NCBI GenBank assembly: GCA_021826485.1
Contig: JAKAZX010000181.1
Coordinates: forward strand, 1 to 7,769
Direction: 5' to 3'
Length of the DNA stretch: 7,769 nt
DNA from: Pseudomonadota bacterium
Lineage (GTDB): Bacteria > Pseudomonadota > Alphaproteobacteria > Acetobacterales > Acetobacteraceae
Below, in pieces: positions 5,592 to 7,769 of this stretch. Position numbers and translations under genes: made by a program. The number at the start of each line of letters is the position of its first letter. Within the stretch, counting starts at the first letter, position 1. The notes beneath the pieces were generated by a model, which saw only the letters and a list, made by a program, of their open reading frames with translations, was not told where the DNA came from and made no database searches.

Positions 5592-7091
5592 CTACCCGCA
5601 GCCGCCGGGGCGCACGAAGACGCACATCGGCGGGTCGCCGGCCGCGCCGGTGCCGATGCATTGCCGGCGGGCGAAGCCGGGCAGGCCGGAGTCGGGAAAG
5701 CCGATCAGCACGTTGAACCGCGCGGCGAAGTCGGGAAAGTCGAGGTCGTGCGGCTGCGGCACGACCGCACCGCCCAGCACGACGCGAATCCGCATGCGGA
5801 AGCTCGACTCCAGCAGGTGCTGCGAGGTATCGAACGATTCGAAATACAGCGGCACGCTGCGGTCGAGATACGTGTAGCCGCCGCTGCGGAACACATGCAG
5901 CGCCCGCACGCCGATCCCGCAGACCCCCGGCACATCGCGCGCGACGGCGAAAGCTTGCAGGATCGATCGGCCGCGATGCCACGCATCCTCGGGCGTTGCC
6001 CGCGACAGGGCCGACTGCGCCTCGGCCGCGACCAGCAGCAGGCCGGCCAGCGTCGCCGCGGGGATCACGATGCCGATGCCCGCGCCCCGCCGCGCGGCCG
6101 CCGCGGCCAGCAACCGGGCCGCGCCGGTGCCGATCAGCAGCGGCGCGATCGCGATGGCGAGGTAGATGAAGCGCAGCTCTTTGTGCGGGCTGAGGCTGTG
6201 CAGGACCAGCGTGACGGCGGCGGCGATCGCGAGTCCGGGCGCGCGCCCGGCGCCATAGACCGCGAGCCCCAGCAGCAGCGGCGCCAGCCACTGCCAGGCG
6301 GCGACGAAATAGCCGGCGGTGAACCACCACGGCTCGGTACCCATCGCTGCGCCGACATGCTGCAGGGCGTTGCGCTGGAAGTTGAACCAGATCGACTGGA
6401 ACGGCTGCCCCCAGGTGAACCAGTCCAGCAGGCCGGCGCAGACGGCCACACAGCCGATGCCGGCCGCGCACAGCGCCGCCAGCGCCGCACCGTCGCGCCG
6501 GTATTGCCACAACGCCGCAACCCCCAGCGCCGGCGCGTACTGATAGCGCAGGCAGGCCGCCAGCCCGAGCAGCACGCCCGCCAGCACCGGCCGCCGCTGG
6601 ACCGCCCCCGGCTCCCCAAGCCAGAGGGCGAGGATGGCGAGGTGCGCCGCCAGCGGCTCGGTCATCACCACCGGCGCGAAATACAGCAGTTCGTACCAGC
6701 AGGCGCCGACCAGCCCGGCCACAATGCCGCCCGCGAGGCCGCCGGCCCGCTCGCCGAGCCGGAAGCCGACATAGGGAACGATCAGCGAGACCAGCACGCA
6801 GGCAAATCGCACGGCGCCCACGTAGAAGTCCGGCGAACGATCGACCAGGGCGGCCACCCGCATGATGCCGGCGATCACCCCTGGCAGCAGCCAGGACCGG
6901 ATGCCGTCGATATACTCCCAGGGAACGATGCCGTTGCCGAAGGCGAGCCGGTACCCCGGCTCCAGGTACTGGAAGGTTTCGTCGGGGAACAGGACGTAGG
7001 TGTGGGTCAGCAGGAGCCAGACGCGGAGAATAACGGCTACGGAAAGCACCGCCGCTAGGGCAACCGTCTGCGATTTCGGCCGGAACGTCAT
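5592..7091 (-). CDS. GT22-family membrane mannosyltransferase (ALG9/ALG12/PIG-B-like)
   Basis: A 499-residue polytopic membrane protein with many hydrophobic helices. The first luminal/periplasmic loop carries FPDETFQYLEPG (35-46), the acidic catalytic region of GT-C enzymes, followed by VPWEY (56-60) and RSWLLPG. The motif HKELRF at 303-308 is the HKExRF signature of glycosyltransferase family 22. In eukaryotes these enzymes add mannose from dolichol-phosphate-mannose to N-glycan or GPI precursors. Bacterial members are less common and mostly uncharacterised, presumably using polyprenyl-phosphate sugars at the periplasmic face. After the last helix (about 365) there is a soluble C-terminal region with several Cys (near VCGIG, QCIGT, MCVF, GGCG). 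The ATG at 7091 is preferred because GGGAG lies 5 nt upstream; a GTG at 7127 would add 12 residues ahead of the first helix. The length is like that of ALG12. It is divergent from another GT-C-type gene. Confidence 0.85.
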   Translation of the reverse strand: MTFRPKSQTVALAAVLSVAVILRVWLLLTHTYVLFPDETFQYLEPGYRLAFGNGIVPWEYIDGIRSWLLPGVIAGIMRVAALVDRSPDFYVGAVRFACVLVSLIVPYVGFRLGERAGGLAGGIVAGLVGACWYELLYFAPVVMTEPLAAHLAILALWLGEPGAVQRRPVLAGVLLGLAACLRYQYAPALGVAALWQYRRDGAALAALCAAGIGCVAVCAGLLDWFTWGQPFQSIWFNFQRNALQHVGAAMGTEPWWFTAGYFVAAWQWLAPLLLGLAVYGAGRAPGLAIAAAVTLVLHSLSPHKELRFIYLAIAIAPLLIGTGAARLLAAAAARRGAGIGIVIPAATLAGLLLVAAEAQSALSRATPEDAWHRGRSILQAFAVARDVPGVCGIGVRALHVFRSGGYTYLDRSVPLYFESFDTSQHLLESSFRMRIRVVLGGAVVPQPHDLDFPDFAARFNVLIGFPDSGLPGFARRQCIGTGAAGDPPMCVFVRPGGCG

Positions 7092-7180
7092 GTCAGCTCC
7101 CGGCGTCGCACCGTCAGGGAGCGGCACGAATCTGTCGGGGCTGCAACAGTGCCCCGCTGTGCCACCGGGGAGCGAAGGCG

Positions 7181-7220
7181 GTTTCGCCCGAATATTCGGC
7201 GCGAAACTCTACCGTTTCGC
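7181..7220. promoter_or_regulatory. Nested palindrome with three alternating GTTTCGC/GCGAAAC copies
   Basis: GTTTCGC (7181-7187), the perfect palindrome CCGAATATTCGG (7188-7199), one unpaired C, then GCGAAAC (7201-7207) together make a 27-bp inverted repeat with 13 paired positions. A third copy, GTTTCGC at 7214-7220, can pair instead with 7201-7207 across a 6-nt loop. It could be a dimer-binding operator serving one or both divergent glycosyltransferase genes, or a switchable RNA structure in a leader. It lies about 90 bp upstream of the GT22 start and about 157 bp upstream of the GT87-type start. Confidence 0.4.
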
Positions 7221-7320
7221 TCGGATCGGTTGGCGACGGACAGCGACGAGGCATTGTCGTTGGCCCGAGAAGCTTCACTGCGGACTGCCATACGAATTTT
7301 GGCTTTGGCGGATACTGTCA

Positions 7321-7350
7321 CTGGCACGAACCATATTCCCGTTGCATAAT
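7321..7350 (+). promoter_or_regulatory. Candidate sigma-70 promoter for the GT87-type gene
   Basis: CTGGCA (7321-7326, 4 of 6 matches to TTGACA) and CATAAT (7345-7350, 5 of 6 matches to TATAAT) are 18 bp apart. The -10 element ends 27 nt before the ATG at 7378. The only ribosome-binding candidate is a weak GGCGGG near 7363-7368. Confidence 0.35.
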
Positions 7351-7377
7351 GCATTCGAATTTGGCGGGCACGCAATA

Positions 7378-7769
7378 ATGGACCAAACCCGATCCTGGCG
7401 ACCTTCGCGCGGCATCCATTATCTGCGAATCATCGCACGCTTACTGCTGTTGGGGTTCCTTTTGGCCACGACGGTCGCGTCTGTCGCTACCGTCATCATA
7501 TTCCTCAGAATGCAATGGCATGATGGTCCATATCACGCCTCCACAGTAACGCGGGGCATGCCGGAGGCTGACTATTCGCTGCTTTGGGCGGCCGGCAAAA
7601 TGGCGTCTGCTGGACACGCGACGGCGCTGTATGATGGGCCAAGCTTTGCCGCGTGGCGGGAAGGACTCTTCGGTCCCGGCCTGCAACAACTTGATTGGAT
7701 TTATCCACCGCCGATGGTGGCGCTGGGCATGGCGGTGGCCCACGTTCCGTTGCTCCCTGGTTATTTTCT
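7378..7769 (+). CDS. GT87/DUF2029-type membrane glycosyltransferase, N-terminal part (runs off right edge)
   Basis: The frame is open from the ATG at 7378 to the window edge (130 complete codons). Residues 1-17 are basic and are followed by a hydrophobic helix (about 18-43). The first outer loop has ADYSLLWAAGKMASAGHATALYD (in the 64-86 region), matching the D-x-S-x-x-W-AAG...G...A-x-Y-D pattern at the start of GT87 enzymes. DWIYPPPMVALGMA (106-119) matches the YPPP motif before the second helix. GT87 members are polyprenyl-phosphate-mannose-dependent transferases, of which mycobacterial PimE is the best known. Codon use is unlike the other genes here: by hand count, 22 of the first 60 codons end in A or T (including TTA, ATA, AGA and GTA), against 6 of the first 60 in the MFS gene. 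That suggests recent acquisition or weak expression. Family assignment rests only on the N-terminal quarter to third. Confidence 0.68.
   Translation, partial: MDQTRSWRPSRGIHYLRIIARLLLLGFLLATTVASVATVIIFLRMQWHDGPYHASTVTRGMPEADYSLLWAAGKMASAGHATALYDGPSFAAWREGLFGPGLQQLDWIYPPPMVALGMAVAHVPLLPGYF

Larger units (their letters stand above)
7092..7377. other. Divergent intergenic region, palindrome-rich and with lower GC on its right side
   Basis: This 286-bp gap lies between the GT22 gene and the GT87-type gene. Its left half holds competing short stems: GGGGC (7137-7141) can pair with GCCCC (7151-7155), or CCCCG (7152-7156) can pair with CGGGG (7166-7170). The palindrome cluster at 7172-7220 follows. 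The part from about 7221 on is richer in A/T and holds a candidate plus-strand promoter. Two short open frames here show no protein-like features, so I treat the region as non-coding. Confidence 0.55.

Noticed and set aside
7322..7346. Sigma-54-like promoter (TGGCACG followed by TTGCA)
   Set aside because: The half-site sequences look right, but the GG and GC dinucleotides are about 20 bp apart, whereas sigma-54 promoters need about 10.
7088..7375. Small open frames in the gap before the GT87-type gene (minus 7375-7088; plus 7149-7349)
   Set aside because: Neither has a good ribosome-binding site, hydrophobic pattern or motif. Both run through the palindromes and the candidate promoter.

Overview
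The window is about 70% G+C. Its coding regions use codons that strongly favour G or C in the third position. The gene content (a SYLF-domain secreted protein, a YcgN-type cysteine-cluster protein, an Fe-S-type uracil-DNA glycosylase, an ACS-family MFS carrier and a glycine-rich beta-helix protein) fits a free-living, GC-rich alphaproteobacterium, plausibly from the Acetobacteraceae/Rhodospirillales side. This taxonomic placement is inferred from composition and protein style; no marker gene is present.

Layout, left to right. (1) 1-523, minus strand: the N-terminal part of a large glycine-rich protein, probably a parallel beta-helix, cut by the left window edge. (2) 625-1233, minus strand: a uracil-DNA glycosylase family protein with four cysteines spaced like those of Fe-S family-4 enzymes. 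(3) 1345-3440, plus strand: a tight three-gene unit made of a secreted SYLF protein, a YcgN-like cysteine-cluster protein (3-nt gap) and a DapA-superfamily lyase/aldolase (ATGA overlap). (4) 3437-3554: a compact palindromic, MITE/REP-like element with 19-nt terminal inverted repeats and a perfect 14-bp inner stem. It sits at the stop codon of the lyase gene, between convergent genes. (5) 3572-4135, minus strand: an unrecognised small membrane protein. (6) 4293-5588, plus strand: an ACS-family MFS transporter. (7) 5592-7091, minus strand: a GT22-family (ALG9/ALG12/PIG-B-like) membrane mannosyltransferase with an HKExRF motif, ending 3 nt from the MFS stop. (8) 7092-7377: a palindrome-rich, lower-GC intergenic region. 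(9) 7378-7769+, plus strand: the N-terminal part of a GT87/DUF2029-type membrane glycosyltransferase with visibly different codon use, cut by the right edge.

Functional reading. The lyase and the MFS carrier could form a small catabolic module for a carboxylic or sugar acid, although a minus-strand gene separates them. The two divergent GT-C-fold glycosyltransferases on the right suggest lipid-linked sugar transfer at the inner membrane, probably for envelope glycans. I see no CRISPR array, phage module, toxin-antitoxin pair, tRNA or rRNA. No clear new multi-gene system stands out. The most distinctive signals are the 118-bp palindromic element, the alternating 7-mer palindrome cluster at 7172-7220, the eukaryote-like GT22 enzyme in a bacterium, and the DapA-like protein that lacks the usual substrate-binding arginine.
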